Below, piece by piece: positions 45,061 to 55,264 of a DNA stretch of 64,000 nt. This DNA comes from Mesorhizobium sp. M1E.F.Ca.ET.045.02.1.1 (GTDB lineage: Bacteria; Pseudomonadota; Alphaproteobacteria; Rhizobiales; Rhizobiaceae): assembly GCF_003952485.1 (NCBI RefSeq), contig NZ_CP034447.1, positions 5,532,501 through 5,596,500 on the forward strand. Reading direction: 5' to 3'. Position numbers and translations under genes: made by a program. The notes beneath the pieces were generated by a model that saw nothing but the letters and a program-made list of their open reading frames with translations, was not told the origin of the DNA and made no database searches. Each line of letters opens with the position of its first letter. The first letter of the stretch is position 1.

Positions 45061-46091
45061 GCCACCTTTTCGAACGGCACCGAGATATCGGCCTTCTCTT
45101 CCATCCAGCCCGGCACCGGCAGGTTCTTGCCGCGCAGGAACTCGGGATTGAAGAGCTTCGACTGGTAGCGTGTCCCGTAGTCGGCGAGGATGGTCACGAT
45201 GGTATGGCCCGGGCCAAGCTCGCGCGCCAGCCGGATGGCGCCGGCGATGTTGATGCCGGTCGAGCCGCCGACGCAGAGACCCTCTTGCTGGATCAGGTCG
45301 AAGATGATCGGCAGCGCCTCCTCGTCCGGGATCTGGTAGGAAAAGTCCGGCGTGAAGCCCTCGAGATTGGCGGTGATGCGCCCTTGGCCGATGCCTTCGG
45401 TGATCGAGCTGCCGTCAGCCTTCAGTTCACCGCTGGTGTAGAAGCTGTAGAGGGCGGCGCCCAGCGGATCGGCGAGCGCGATCTTGACTTGCCTGCTCTT
45501 GCCCTTCAGTCCGATCGCAACGCCGGCGAGCGTGCCGCCGGTGCCGACGGCCGACACGAAGCCGTCGACCTTGCCGCCGGTCTGGGCCCAGATCTCTTCC
45601 GCCGTGGTGCGGATATGGCCGTCGCGGTTGGCGACATTGTCGAACTGGTTTGCCCAGATCGCCCCGTTCGGCTCCGACCGCGCCAACTGCTCGGCGAGCC
45701 GTCCCGACAGCTTCACGTAATTGTTGGGGTTCTTGTAGGGCACGGCCGGCACTTCGATCAGCTCGGCTCCCAGGATCTTGATCGTGTCCTTTTTCTCCTG
45801 GCTCTGCGTATCGGGAATGACGATCACAGTCCGGTAGCCAAGCGCCTTGGCGACCAGCGTCAGGCCGATGCCGGTGTTGCCGGCGGTCCCTTCGACGATG
45901 ACACCACCCGGCCGCAGCAATCCGCGCTGCTCGGCGTCCCTGATGATGAACAGGCCGGCCCGATCCTTGACAGATTGCCCCGGATTCATGAATTCGGCCT
46001 TGCCCAGGATCTCGCAGCCGGTTGCATCCGAAGCCTTGTTGAGCCGGATCAAGGGTGTGTTGCCGATCGCTTCGATCACATTACGGGGCAT
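45057..46091 (-). CDS. cysK: Cysteine synthase (PLP-dependent)
   Basis: A 344-residue fold-type II PLP enzyme that makes cysteine from O-acetylserine and sulfide. Signatures are IGNTPLIRLNKASDATGCEILGKAEFMNPGQSVKDRAG with the PLP lysine in SVKDRAG, EGTAGNTGIGLTLVAKALGY for phosphate binding, and GSTGINIAGAIRLAREL. It is longer than the common 310-325-residue CysK and has the variant motif EGTAGNTG in place of EPTSGNTG, so it belongs to a divergent subgroup. Some such members use other acceptors. First gene of a leftward cluster with alaX, sseA and the acetyltransferase. Confidence 0.9.
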   Translation of the reverse strand: MPRNVIEAIGNTPLIRLNKASDATGCEILGKAEFMNPGQSVKDRAGLFIIRDAEQRGLLRPGGVIVEGTAGNTGIGLTLVAKALGYRTVIVIPDTQSQEKKDTIKILGAELIEVPAVPYKNPNNYVKLSGRLAEQLARSEPNGAIWANQFDNVANRDGHIRTTAEEIWAQTGGKVDGFVSAVGTGGTLAGVAIGLKGKSRQVKIALADPLGAALYSFYTSGELKADGSSITEGIGQGRITANLEGFTPDFSYQIPDEEALPIIFDLIQQEGLCVGGSTGINIAGAIRLARELGPGHTIVTILADYGTRYQSKLFNPEFLRGKNLPVPGWMEEKADISVPFEKVA

Positions 46092-46287
46092 GAGGATTCC
46101 TTTATGCGTGCGGCGAGACCCTAGAAACCGGAGGCTTCGGTTTCAAGGCAAGATTTTGCCTGGTCCAGTCGCATTCCGGATGCTGCAACGCTCCCAATCA
46201 TTTCGACGATATGCCCAAAAGCGCTCTTTTCATCCGAATTCTACATCGCTAGAGCACTGACCCAGATAATTCGCAGGACTACTTTCA

Positions 46288-47136
46288 ATGACACTCTACC
46301 GGGCCAATCCGAAGGACGGTGTCGCCTGGATCACCGGCGGCAGCAGCGGCCTCGGCCGGGCGCTGGCCAAGGATCTCGCAAGGCAGGGTTATACAGTCGC
46401 GGTGACGGCGCTGCCGAGCGATCCGGTCGACACGCTGCTGGTCGAGACGGCGCAGATGACCGGCCGTGTAGAATCTTTTCCCTGCGACGTGACCGACGAA
46501 GAAGGAATGGCACGGACGGTCGCCGCGATCGAGAAGGACATGGGGCCGATCGTGCTTGCCGTCTTCAACGCCGGCAACTACATCGCCACCCCGGGCGAAC
46601 ACCTTGTGGTGCGCGACTTTCACCGCTCCTTCGCCGTCAATTATTTCGGCATCGTCAACGGCCTGGTGCCCGTGGTCGACTATATGCGCGCGCGGGGGCG
46701 CGGGCATGTCGTTCTGGTCGGATCGGTCACTGCCTATTCCGGCTGGCCGACCACCGCGGCCTATGGCGGCACCAAGGCGGCGATCAACATCCTGGCGGAA
46801 TCGCTGAAATACGACTTCGACAAGATGAACATCCGCATCCAGGTGATGAATCCGGGCTTCGTCGACACGCCGCTGACCGAAAAGAACATGCTGCCGATGC
46901 CGGGCCTGATGCCCGTTCACCGGGCGTCGCGCCGCATGGCGCGAGGCATCCGGAAGGGCGGTTTCGAAGTCACCTTCCCGTATCACATTAGCTGGCCCTT
47001 GAAGCTGCTCGGTCTGCTGCCGCGGCCCATAGGCCGCCTGGTGATCGGGCTGACCACGAGCTGGTGGGCACGGCCATTGAATTTCGACCGCAAGATGCCC
47101 GGCAAGACGGGCACCTCTCCAGACCAGGCGGCATAG
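46288..47136 (+). CDS. Short-chain dehydrogenase/reductase
   Basis: A 282-residue classical SDR. The NAD(P) motif is AWITGGSSGLGRALAKDLARQGY (about residues 11-33), NAG is in VFNAGNYIA near 92-100, and the active site has VGSVTAYSGWPTTAAYGGTKAAINILAE with catalytic S, Y and K (YxxxK). VMNPGFVDTPLT follows as the usual conserved block. The C-terminal 60 residues are more hydrophobic and basic and may touch the membrane. Substrate unknown. Stands alone, divergent from cysK with 196 bases between. Confidence 0.92.
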   Translation: MTLYRANPKDGVAWITGGSSGLGRALAKDLARQGYTVAVTALPSDPVDTLLVETAQMTGRVESFPCDVTDEEGMARTVAAIEKDMGPIVLAVFNAGNYIATPGEHLVVRDFHRSFAVNYFGIVNGLVPVVDYMRARGRGHVVLVGSVTAYSGWPTTAAYGGTKAAINILAESLKYDFDKMNIRIQVMNPGFVDTPLTEKNMLPMPGLMPVHRASRRMARGIRKGGFEVTFPYHISWPLKLLGLLPRPIGRLVIGLTTSWWARPLNFDRKMPGKTGTSPDQAA

Positions 47137-47296
47137 ACATGCCACCCAAACTGCGCAGCAGGCTTGGGATTGCAACATGCGAAGAAGAATAGCGCGCGTC
47201 GCATAGACCCGCTCAGGCGTGCCTTAAGCCGGCAACACTGCGATTGCCTGCCGGCGAATGCGGCCATAGGTTGAGAATTGTTGCTTGGAGTCGGCG

Positions 47297-48283
47297 ATGG
47301 GGCGGCGGATCGTGCTTGCGGTACTGGGTCTAGCCGTCATCCTTGTCGCTGGTTTCTTTCTCGGCCCACGTGTGGCGGTTTCTACGACAATCCGCTTCGA
47401 TCCGTCGGTGATCGGCGACGATCCACAGGCATATCTGGCGCGCGAAGAAGCCGCCGTGCCCAATATCCGCGACGGCTTGGACAAGGAAATCATCTGGGCG
47501 AACCCGATGGTTCACGCCAAGACGAAGCTTGCGATCGTCTACATCCATGGCTTTTCGGCCTCGAAAGGCGAGGTGCGCCCGCTGCCGGACGACGTCGCCG
47601 ACGAATTGGACGCAAACCTCTTCTACACCCGCTTGACCGGTCACGGGCAGGACGGCGCCGCCATGGCCGAGGGCAGCGTCAACGCATGGATCAACGACTA
47701 TGAAGAGGCTTTAGCCATCGGCCGCGCGATCGGTGACAAGGTGATCGTTATCGCCACCTCGACCGGCGGCTCGCTGGCGACATGGGCGGCGACCCAGCCT
47801 GGCGCCTCCGACGGCGTCGCGGCGATCGCGTTCATCTCGCCGAATTTCGGCGTCAAGGCGTCCGGCGCCGAACTCCTGACCATGCCTTGGGGTAAACAGA
47901 TCGCCGAGATCGTCGGCGGCAAGGAGCGCAGCTTTCCGCCGCGCAACCCGCTACACGAAAAATTCTGGACCACCAAATATCCGATGGCGGCGACGCTGCC
48001 GATGGCCGCGCTCACCGATCTCGCCTATGGCGCGCCGGTCGAGAAGGCAACCATCCCTGCCCTGTTCATCTTCTCGGATGCCGACAAGGTGGTGCGGCCG
48101 GACCGCACGCGCGAGATCGCCGGCCGCTGGGGTGGCCCGCACGAACTGGTGCCGGTCGACGATACCGGCGACCCGGACAACCACGTCATTGCGGGCGATG
48201 CGCTGTCACCGCAGACCACGGCCTTTCTCACCGAGCGTATCGTGGTCTGGGTGAAGGCGCTCATGCAGCAATCAAGCCAGTGA
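47297..48283 (+). CDS. Alpha/beta hydrolase with N-terminal membrane anchor
   Basis: A 328-residue protein. Residues 3-24 (RRIVLAVLGLAVILVAGFFLGP) form a signal anchor or uncleaved signal. The alpha/beta-hydrolase core has VYIHGFSASKGEVRPLPDDV as the oxyanion region, then VIATSTGGSLATWAA with the nucleophile elbow (T-S-T-G-G), and DADKVVRPDRTREIAGRWGG and DTGDPDNHVIAGD for the acid and histidine. The start is the ATG at 47297 with TTGGAG upstream. Probably a periplasm-facing lipase or esterase; substrate unknown. Convergent with the RNA helicase. Confidence 0.87.
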   Translation: MGRRIVLAVLGLAVILVAGFFLGPRVAVSTTIRFDPSVIGDDPQAYLAREEAAVPNIRDGLDKEIIWANPMVHAKTKLAIVYIHGFSASKGEVRPLPDDVADELDANLFYTRLTGHGQDGAAMAEGSVNAWINDYEEALAIGRAIGDKVIVIATSTGGSLATWAATQPGASDGVAAIAFISPNFGVKASGAELLTMPWGKQIAEIVGGKERSFPPRNPLHEKFWTTKYPMAATLPMAALTDLAYGAPVEKATIPALFIFSDADKVVRPDRTREIAGRWGGPHELVPVDDTGDPDNHVIAGDALSPQTTAFLTERIVVWVKALMQQSSQ

Positions 48284-48291
48284 AATTGGAA

Positions 48292-48316
48292 ACGGCCGGA
48301 GTAACACTCCGGCCGT
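48292..48316. terminator. Stem-loop between convergent hydrolase and helicase genes
   Basis: ACGGCCGGAG and CTCCGGCCGT form a perfect 10-bp stem around TAACA. It lies 9 bases after the hydrolase stop and 35 from the helicase stop. The T-run is missing, so termination may be weak or assisted. Confidence 0.6.
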
Positions 48317-48350
48317 CCGTGCCCATTTTCCATCAGGCGTTGGTAGAGAC

Positions 48351-49799
<1,449 letters not shown>

Positions 49800-50192
49800 A
49801 ATAATCTTCTTTCACGCGGCTCGATGCCGCAAACAGCGATGGCGGCAGGGCGCAACCTGCCGGCGAAAATTGTCAGGAAACGACAAGGCGGCGGACGGAA
49901 GCGTCCGCGCGGCTGCGCTGTCGTGCCCGCGAGCTTCATGCTCCGGGGCTCTTTCGCCACCTTGTCGACTGCCGGACAGAGAGGCCGACTTGCCGGAAAG
50001 AGGGAAAACAGACGCAACCAGTCTCATGCGTGGAGAAAGCCGGACAAACCGGCCCAAGCGCCTATGCCGCCGCATATGGCCGAGTCCGGCCTGAAATGCA
50101 AGGGGTGATGTTGCAATGCAACAAGAACAGGGTGCTTGCGCTCCCCCGCCCTCCCGATTACCACAAATCACCTTTCCTTTTTGGGGGCAGCG
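49800..50192. other. Gene-free region between helicase and pccB with structured and palindromic parts
   Basis: I see no credible gene in this 393-base divergent gap. It holds a hairpin (GCGGACG/CGTCCGC around GAAG, 49891-49908) that would lie in the 5' leader of the helicase mRNA, and a perfect 15-base palindrome TGTTGCAATGCAACA (50109-50123) about 70 bases before pccB. Promoters for both genes must be here, but I could not mark -35/-10 boxes with confidence. Confidence 0.6.
50094..50123. promoter_or_regulatory. Possible PccR-type operator upstream of pccB
   Basis: The stretch has AAATGCAA (50094-50101) and the perfect palindrome TGTTGCAATGCAACA (50109-50123). PccR, a ScfR-type regulator of propionyl-CoA carboxylase in Rhodobacter, is reported to bind paired TTTGCAAA-like motifs. 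The repeated TGCAA units and position before pccB suggest a related site, but the match is not exact. Confidence 0.4.
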
Positions 50193-51725
50193 ATGAAAGA
50201 CGTGCTGAAGGAACTCGAGCGCCGCCGTGAGATCGCCCGCATGGGCGGCGGCAAGGAGCGGATCGAGGCCCAGCACAAGAAGGGCAAGCTCACCGCCCGC
50301 GAGCGCATCGAGGTGTTCCTCGACGAAGGATCGTTCGAGGAGTTCGACATGTATGTCGAGCACCGCTCCACCGACTTCGGCATGGAGAAGACCAAGATCG
50401 CCGGCGACGGCGTGGTGACCGGCTGGGGCACGGTAAACGGCAGGCCGGTGTATCTCTTCGCCAAGGATTTCACCGTCTTCGGCGGCTCGCTGTCGGAGGC
50501 GCATGCCGAGAAAGTGGTCAAGGTTCAGGAGATGGCGCTGCGCAACCGCGCGCCGATCATCGGCCTCTACGACGCCGGCGGCGCCCGCATCCAGGAAGGC
50601 GTGGCCGCACTTGGCGGTTACGCCGAGATTTTTCAGCGCAACGTGCTTGCCTCCGGCGTCATTCCGCAGATTTCGTTGATCATGGGGCCCTGCGCCGGCG
50701 GCGATGTCTATTCGCCGGCCATGACCGACTTCATCTTCATGGTGCGCGACACCTCCTATATGTTCGTCACCGGCCCGGACGTGGTGAAGACGGTGACCAA
50801 CGAGACGGTGACGGCCGAGAGCCTCGGCGGCGCCACGGTGCACACGACCAGATCCTCCATCGCCGACGGCGCCTATGACAACGACGTCGAGGCGCTTCTG
50901 CAGATGCGCCGCCTGATCGATCTTCTGCCGGCTTCCAACACCGCCGAGATTCCAGAGATCGAATGCTACCAGTCCGTGATGGACTATGACATGTCGCTCG
51001 ACCGGCTGGTCCCCGACAACGCCAACAAGCCCTATGACATAAAGGAACTGATCCTGAAGGTTGCCGACGAAGGCGACTTCTTCGAGATCCAGGCGAGTTT
51101 CGCCAAGAACATCGTCACCGGCTTCGGCCGCGTCGACGGCCGAACCGTCGGTTTCGTCGCCAACCAGCCGATGGTGCTGGCCGGCGTGCTGGATTCAGAC
51201 GCCAGCCGAAAGGCGGCGCGCTTCGTGCGCTTCTGCGACTGCTTCTCGATCCCGATCGTGACTTTCGTCGACGTTCCGGGCTTCCTGCCCGGCACGGCGC
51301 AGGAATATGGCGGGCTGATCAAGCATGGCGCCAAGCTGCTCTTCGCCTATGCGGAGGCGACCGTGCCGAAGATCACGGTGATCACCCGCAAGGCCTATGG
51401 CGGCGCCTATGACGTCATGGCGTCGAAGCACCTGCGCGGCGACATGAACTATGCCTGGCCGACGGCGCAGATCGCGGTGATGGGGGCGAGAGGCGCGGTC
51501 GAGATCATCTACCGCAAGGACATCGGCAACGCGGAAAAGATCGCCGCCCACACAAAGACCTACGAGGATCGCTTCCTGTCGCCCTTCGTCGCGGCCGAGC
51601 GCGGCTATGTCGACGAGGTGATCATGCCGCACTCGACCCGCCGCCGTATCGCGCGAGCGCTGCGCATGCTGCGCAACAAGGACATGCAGAACCCCTGGAA
51701 GAAGCACGACAACATCCCGCTGTGA
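50193..51725 (+). CDS. pccB: Propionyl-CoA carboxylase beta chain
   Basis: A 510-residue carboxyltransferase that moves CO2 from carboxybiotin to propionyl-CoA. The N-terminal [34 protein letters not shown] is typical, [28 protein letters not shown] and [22 protein letters not shown] are the acyl-CoA site, and [52 protein letters not shown] is the carboxybiotin site. Start ATG at 50193. The biotin-carrying alpha chain gene is not next to it; a DUF6165 gene converges from the other strand. Confidence 0.96.
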   Translation: MKDVLKELERRREIARMGGGKERIEAQHKKGKLTARERIEVFLDEGSFEEFDMYVEHRSTDFGMEKTKIAGDGVVTGWGTVNGRPVYLFAKDFTVFGGSLSEAHAEKVVKVQEMALRNRAPIIGLYDAGGARIQEGVAALGGYAEIFQRNVLASGVIPQISLIMGPCAGGDVYSPAMTDFIFMVRDTSYMFVTGPDVVKTVTNETVTAESLGGATVHTTRSSIADGAYDNDVEALLQMRRLIDLLPASNTAEIPEIECYQSVMDYDMSLDRLVPDNANKPYDIKELILKVADEGDFFEIQASFAKNIVTGFGRVDGRTVGFVANQPMVLAGVLDSDASRKAARFVRFCDCFSIPIVTFVDVPGFLPGTAQEYGGLIKHGAKLLFAYAEATVPKITVITRKAYGGAYDVMASKHLRGDMNYAWPTAQIAVMGARGAVEIIYRKDIGNAEKIAAHTKTYEDRFLSPFVAAERGYVDEVIMPHSTRRRIARALRMLRNKDMQNPWKKHDNIPL

Positions 51726-51734
51726 GGGATGGTC

Positions 51735-52130
51735 CTATTCGTAGTTTTCGTAGGATTTTTCCTCGATGATCGCGGAACTCAGCAGCAGGTTTATCTCCCG
51801 CTTCAGCGCGGCGCGACGATCGTTCGTCCGATAGACGCCGCGGGCGAGTTCAATGAAACGGTCGCCGAAACGCTTGTTGAGTTCCTCCACGCGGATATCG
51901 TCCTCGATAACCCAGAGCGCCTGATTGACGGCCTTCAGGTCCGCGTAAAGACCCGCCAACGCCTCCGATGCCGGAATGTGCTCGTCGCGAACATGGGACA
52001 ATTGCTCCAGTTCGTGCAGGACGTTGGCGCGCTTGGCCGCGTCGGCAATGCTTGCCGCCTTGATCTCGAGGATCGATATCTTGTCCAGCAATTCGCCGGG
52101 GGCGATCTCGACGAGTATGGGGCGGACCAT
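51735..52130 (-). CDS. DUF6165 family protein
   Basis: A 131-residue soluble, strongly helical protein. The start (VRPILVEIAPGELLDKISILEIKAASI) and the helical remainder (ANVLHELEQLSHVRDEHIP, DDIRVEELNKRFGDRFIELARGVYRTNDRRAALKREIN) match what I recognise as DUF6165, a family often found near lipopolysaccharide glycosyltransferase genes. Much of the sequence could form a coiled coil. The start is the ATG at 52130. It is divergent from the GT9 gene with about 157 bases between. Function unknown. Confidence 0.85.
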   Translation of the reverse strand: MVRPILVEIAPGELLDKISILEIKAASIADAAKRANVLHELEQLSHVRDEHIPASEALAGLYADLKAVNQALWVIEDDIRVEELNKRFGDRFIELARGVYRTNDRRAALKREINLLLSSAIIEEKSYENYE

Positions 52131-52287
52131 GCAAATTGTCCTTTTCCGGAGAGCCTTGTCAAACATTAGCGGCGGGGAATATGGACCTCGCCGGATAGAG
52201 TAGCGGCAATAGGCAGCCGAAACGAGCGAAGTCAATCTGCCGGACAGCGGCGGCGCCTCGGCTCGATAGAATTGAAAGGTATATCTG

Positions 52288-53310
52288 TTGGATCCAATTC
52301 TCCTGGTCGGCTTTCCGGCGGTCGGCGATTTCGTCCGCTGTCATTCGGCCATCCGCATCCTCGCGAAGCGGTTCCCCGACTGTCCGATCGATGTTGTGAC
52401 ATCGCCCGGCAACGTAGCTTTCGCCCGATTCATGCCGCATGTCCGCAAAGCCTGGGCGCTCAATAGGCGGCCTATGCAGTTGGGCTTGGCGGCCCGCCGC
52501 AATCTCGCTGGCGAGCTCCGCAAAGAGAACTATGGCTCGGCCTATCTCATGACAAGCACGATCAAAGCAGCCTTGATACCGTTCATGGCCGGCATACCGG
52601 AGCGGATCGGCTACCCGCAGGAGCTGCAGTTCGGTTTGGTCAACCGCCTGCCGGCGGACTGGCTGCGCCATTTGTGGGCGTTCGGCCCGCGCAAGACACG
52701 CCTCTATGAAGAGGTGTGCTCCATCGTCACGCTGGGTGCGAAGCCGATGGCCAATGTCGATTGGCCGGCGCCGCAGTTGATCATTCCCGCCGCGGAACTG
52801 GATGACTGGCGCAGCCGTGCCGGTGTCGAAGCCGACAGGCCGGCTCTGGCGATTTTTACCGGCGATATGGAAAGCCCCCGATCGTGGCCGATGGAGCGCT
52901 TCATCTCGATCGCGAAAGACTATTCCAATCGGGGCTGGGCCGTGTGGATCGTCGGGGGCCCTCGCGAACGCGATGCCGCGAACCGGATTCGCGCCGAGGT
53001 GCCACATGCGGTCGATTTCACCACCACGCCGCTGATCGATGTGATGTATCAACTGGGCGCGTCAGCGCTGTTCCTTGGCGTCAACGGCGGCATGTCCCAC
53101 GCCGCCGCAGCGTTGAACATTCCGTGTGTGCTCATTTTCGGCTCGAATCTCTCATACCTCCACGCGCCGGTGAATGAGCACGTTCGCCTTCTCGAGCCGC
53201 CCATTTCGACCCCCAGCTGGATCGAGGACACGTTGGGTGTGAGCGAAGAAAGAGTACGCGAGGCCCTGGCCGGCGCTCTTGAAGAGGCACGCCACCCGCA
53301 AAGCGCATGA
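52288..53310 (+). CDS. Glycosyltransferase family 9, heptosyltransferase-like
   Basis: A 340-residue GT-B glycosyltransferase of the ADP-heptose:LPS heptosyltransferase family. The N-terminal FPAVGDFVRCHSAIRILAKRFPDCPIDVVTSPGNVAFARFMP is typical, as is the C-terminal nucleotide-sugar site with LGVNGGMSHAAAALNIPCVLIFG. The catalytic acidic residue is the aspartate in VGDF. The start is a TTG at 52288 with GAAAGG upstream. It probably builds part of the LPS core; the sugar donor cannot be told. The 3' end lies opposite the end of the frameshifted small gene. Confidence 0.9.
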   Translation: MDPILLVGFPAVGDFVRCHSAIRILAKRFPDCPIDVVTSPGNVAFARFMPHVRKAWALNRRPMQLGLAARRNLAGELRKENYGSAYLMTSTIKAALIPFMAGIPERIGYPQELQFGLVNRLPADWLRHLWAFGPRKTRLYEEVCSIVTLGAKPMANVDWPAPQLIIPAAELDDWRSRAGVEADRPALAIFTGDMESPRSWPMERFISIAKDYSNRGWAVWIVGGPRERDAANRIRAEVPHAVDFTTTPLIDVMYQLGASALFLGVNGGMSHAAAALNIPCVLIFGSNLSYLHAPVNEHVRLLEPPISTPSWIEDTLGVSEERVREALAGALEEARHPQSA

Positions 53311-53332
53311 CGCCCCCCCATGCTTGGCGGCG

Positions 53333-53478
53333 CTAGGCGTGTCGGACGGGCGTGAAGCCGAAGCCCTCGGCATCGAGCGCGCGCAGATCGACAATGGTGA
53401 CCGGACGATCGGCGGCACCGCCTTCGCAACGGACCCGGCCATGGCGAGGGCAGCCAAAAGGAAAACCAGCCGCTTCAT
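53333..53478 (-). pseudogene. Small exported protein gene with an apparent frameshift
   Basis: The gene starts with an ATG overlapping the stop of the NAD(P)HX gene (ATGA). It encodes a good signal peptide, MKRLVFLLAALAMAGSVAKA. After that, the reading with protein-like composition moves to another frame: GAADRPVTIVDLRALDAEGF followed by GFTPVRHA and a TAG at 53333-53335. The distance from ATG to TAG is 146 bases, one short of a multiple of three. If one base is restored the product is 48 residues. Without restoring it the original frame runs on antisense to the GT9 gene with poor composition. So this is a decayed gene, a sequencing error or a programmed shift. Confidence 0.5.
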
Positions 53479-54995
53479 CCGGTGGCGCTCTCCACCAGTT
53501 CGCGCAACACCGGCAGCATGGCCAGCGGCATGTCCTCGGCGATCAGCCCAGGACCGAACCGGCTGCCGGCTTCGGCATGTATCCAGACACCCGCGCAGGC
53601 CGCTTCGAAGGCCGGCATGCCCTGTGCCAAGAACCCCGCGACGATTCCCGCCAGCACATCGCCCGAGCCGGCGGTGGCAAGCCAAGGCGCTCCATTGCTG
53701 TTGATGACGGCGCGTCCATCTGGCGCGGCGATAACAGTGTCGGCGCCTTTGTAGACGATGACGGCATTGGCACGCGCCGCCGCCGCGCGCGCCTTGGCCA
53801 GTTTGGAGAGCGCCTTGTCGTTCGCGACGTCAGGGAACAGCCGGGCGAACTCACCCTCATGCGGCGTCATCACCAGCGCCGGCGCCGCGGACTTGCCGGC
53901 GGCCTGGAACAGCGTCTCGGGCTCGTCGCGGAACGAGGTGATGCCGTCTGCGTCGAGCACCAACCCTTCAATGGCTGTGTCCTGTCCCTGCCCTGCATCG
54001 AGCAGCGCGAGGACAAAATCGCGCGCTTTTTCGCCGACACCGAAACCCGGACCGAGCACGAAGGACGAGGGGCGGCGATCGGTGAGGAACGCGCCGAGAT
54101 CGGCAACCGCATCGACCTTGCGCAGCATGATCGAGGTCAGATGCGCCGCGTTCACCTGCATGGCGTTGGCCGGCGACAGCACAGTCACCGCCCCTGCCCC
54201 GCTTCTCGCGGCGGCAAGTGCCGACAGCCGGGCAGCACCCGTCGCCGACGGTCCGCCGGAAAAAACGCTCGCGTGGCCTCGCCTGTATTTATGCGTATCG
54301 ACAGCCGGGGCCGGAAAGCCTGCCAGCCAAAGCGCCGGTCCGTTCTCGAAGGTTCGAGGCGCGATTTGAGCGATGATCCCGTCACCGATGCCGATGTCGG
54401 CAAGCACGATCTCGCCGCACATCTCACGCCCCGGCAAAAGCAGATGCCCCGGCTTCTTTCGCGCGAAGGTCACGGTTATGGCTGCGCGAAATGCGCAGCC
54501 GAGAATGGCCCCGCTCTCGCCGGCAACGCCGGAAGGCAGATCTATGGCGACGACTGGCAAGCGGAGATCCGTCACGATCCGGACCGCCCTGGCGGCATCG
54601 CCCGACAGCGGCTTGGACAGCCCCGCCCCATAGAGTGCGACGACCACGAGCGAGCCGGGCTCGGCAGTGAAGGCAGACAGCGGCCGGCGCTCGAGCGGGC
54701 AGTCGGCCGCGGCGAGCGCGGCGTCACTGCCTGGCCGCGGCTCGCCCGACACCCACAACGCGACGTCGACGCCACTTTCCTGAAGCAGTCGCGCCACGAC
54801 GTAGCCGTCGCCGCCATTGTTGCCGGGACCGCACAGCACGTGCACCCGCGTCGCCGCCGGGTTGCGCGCCAGCACGACGGCCGCGACCGCCTCACCGGCA
54901 CGGCGCATCAACCCGTAACCGTCGAGCGGACCTTCCGCGATCGCCAGGCGGTCGGCCTCGGCCATCTCGGCCGGCGAAAGAAGTTCATTGCGCAT
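53475..54995 (-). CDS. nnrDE: Bifunctional NAD(P)H-hydrate epimerase/dehydratase
   Basis: A 506-residue repair enzyme for damaged NAD(P)H. Residues 1-215 are the epimerase (YjeF_N): LLSPAEMAEADRLAIAEG, VHVLCGPGNNGGDGYVVARLL and DLPSGVAGESG. Residues about 225-500 are the ADP/ATP-dependent dehydratase: RRGHASVFSGGPSATGAARL, VLGPGFGVGEKA, LVMTPHEGEFARLFPD and TAGSGDVLAGIVAGFLAQG. The two activities re-form NAD(P)H from its hydrate. The ATG at 54995 is chosen because homologues start close to this point; ATG at 55013 is possible. Its stop overlaps the frameshifted small gene. Divergent from glnB, as in other rhizobia. Confidence 0.95.
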   Translation of the reverse strand: MRNELLSPAEMAEADRLAIAEGPLDGYGLMRRAGEAVAAVVLARNPAATRVHVLCGPGNNGGDGYVVARLLQESGVDVALWVSGEPRPGSDAALAAADCPLERRPLSAFTAEPGSLVVVALYGAGLSKPLSGDAARAVRIVTDLRLPVVAIDLPSGVAGESGAILGCAFRAAITVTFARKKPGHLLLPGREMCGEIVLADIGIGDGIIAQIAPRTFENGPALWLAGFPAPAVDTHKYRRGHASVFSGGPSATGAARLSALAAARSGAGAVTVLSPANAMQVNAAHLTSIMLRKVDAVADLGAFLTDRRPSSFVLGPGFGVGEKARDFVLALLDAGQGQDTAIEGLVLDADGITSFRDEPETLFQAAGKSAAPALVMTPHEGEFARLFPDVANDKALSKLAKARAAAARANAVIVYKGADTVIAAPDGRAVINSNGAPWLATAGSGDVLAGIVAGFLAQGMPAFEAACAGVWIHAEAGSRFGPGLIAEDMPLAMLPVLRELVESATG

Positions 54996-55152
54996 GGGAT
55001 TGCCGATCTCCATCCGATCAAGCATTGTCCGATTTGCGGTTCGACGCAAACAGCGACGGCTGACTATCACCGGAAAGCGGTGGCGCCCGGAGGGGAATCT
55101 GCCTGCAAAATACGCTATCTGCCCAAATTTTGCGCAGACGGATGGAGGAGCG

Positions 55153-55233
55153 ATGTATAGGCTTTGGGCGTCGATGACGCATCCGATGCGGCGGATGACG
55201 CGAATTTACATCCGGGTGCGGCATGGCATCTGA
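55153..55233 (+). other. Possible 26-residue leader-like ORF upstream of glnB
   Basis: An ATG with a strong Shine-Dalgarno (GGAGGAG, six bases upstream) opens a 26-codon frame, MYRLWASMTHPMRRMTRIYI plus six residues, very basic and rich in methionine. It lies 32 bases upstream of the glnB sigma-54 promoter, so it cannot be on that transcript. It could be chance, a small peptide, or a leader on a second glnB transcript. Confidence 0.2.
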
Positions 55234-55264
55234 ATCGCCCGATACCGTCTCCAACCTCCGGGAA

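Noticed and set aside
53352..55160. A 602-codon plus-strand frame opposite the NAD(P)HX enzyme gene.
   Set aside because: Antisense to a gene with clear motifs; no start signal or family pattern.
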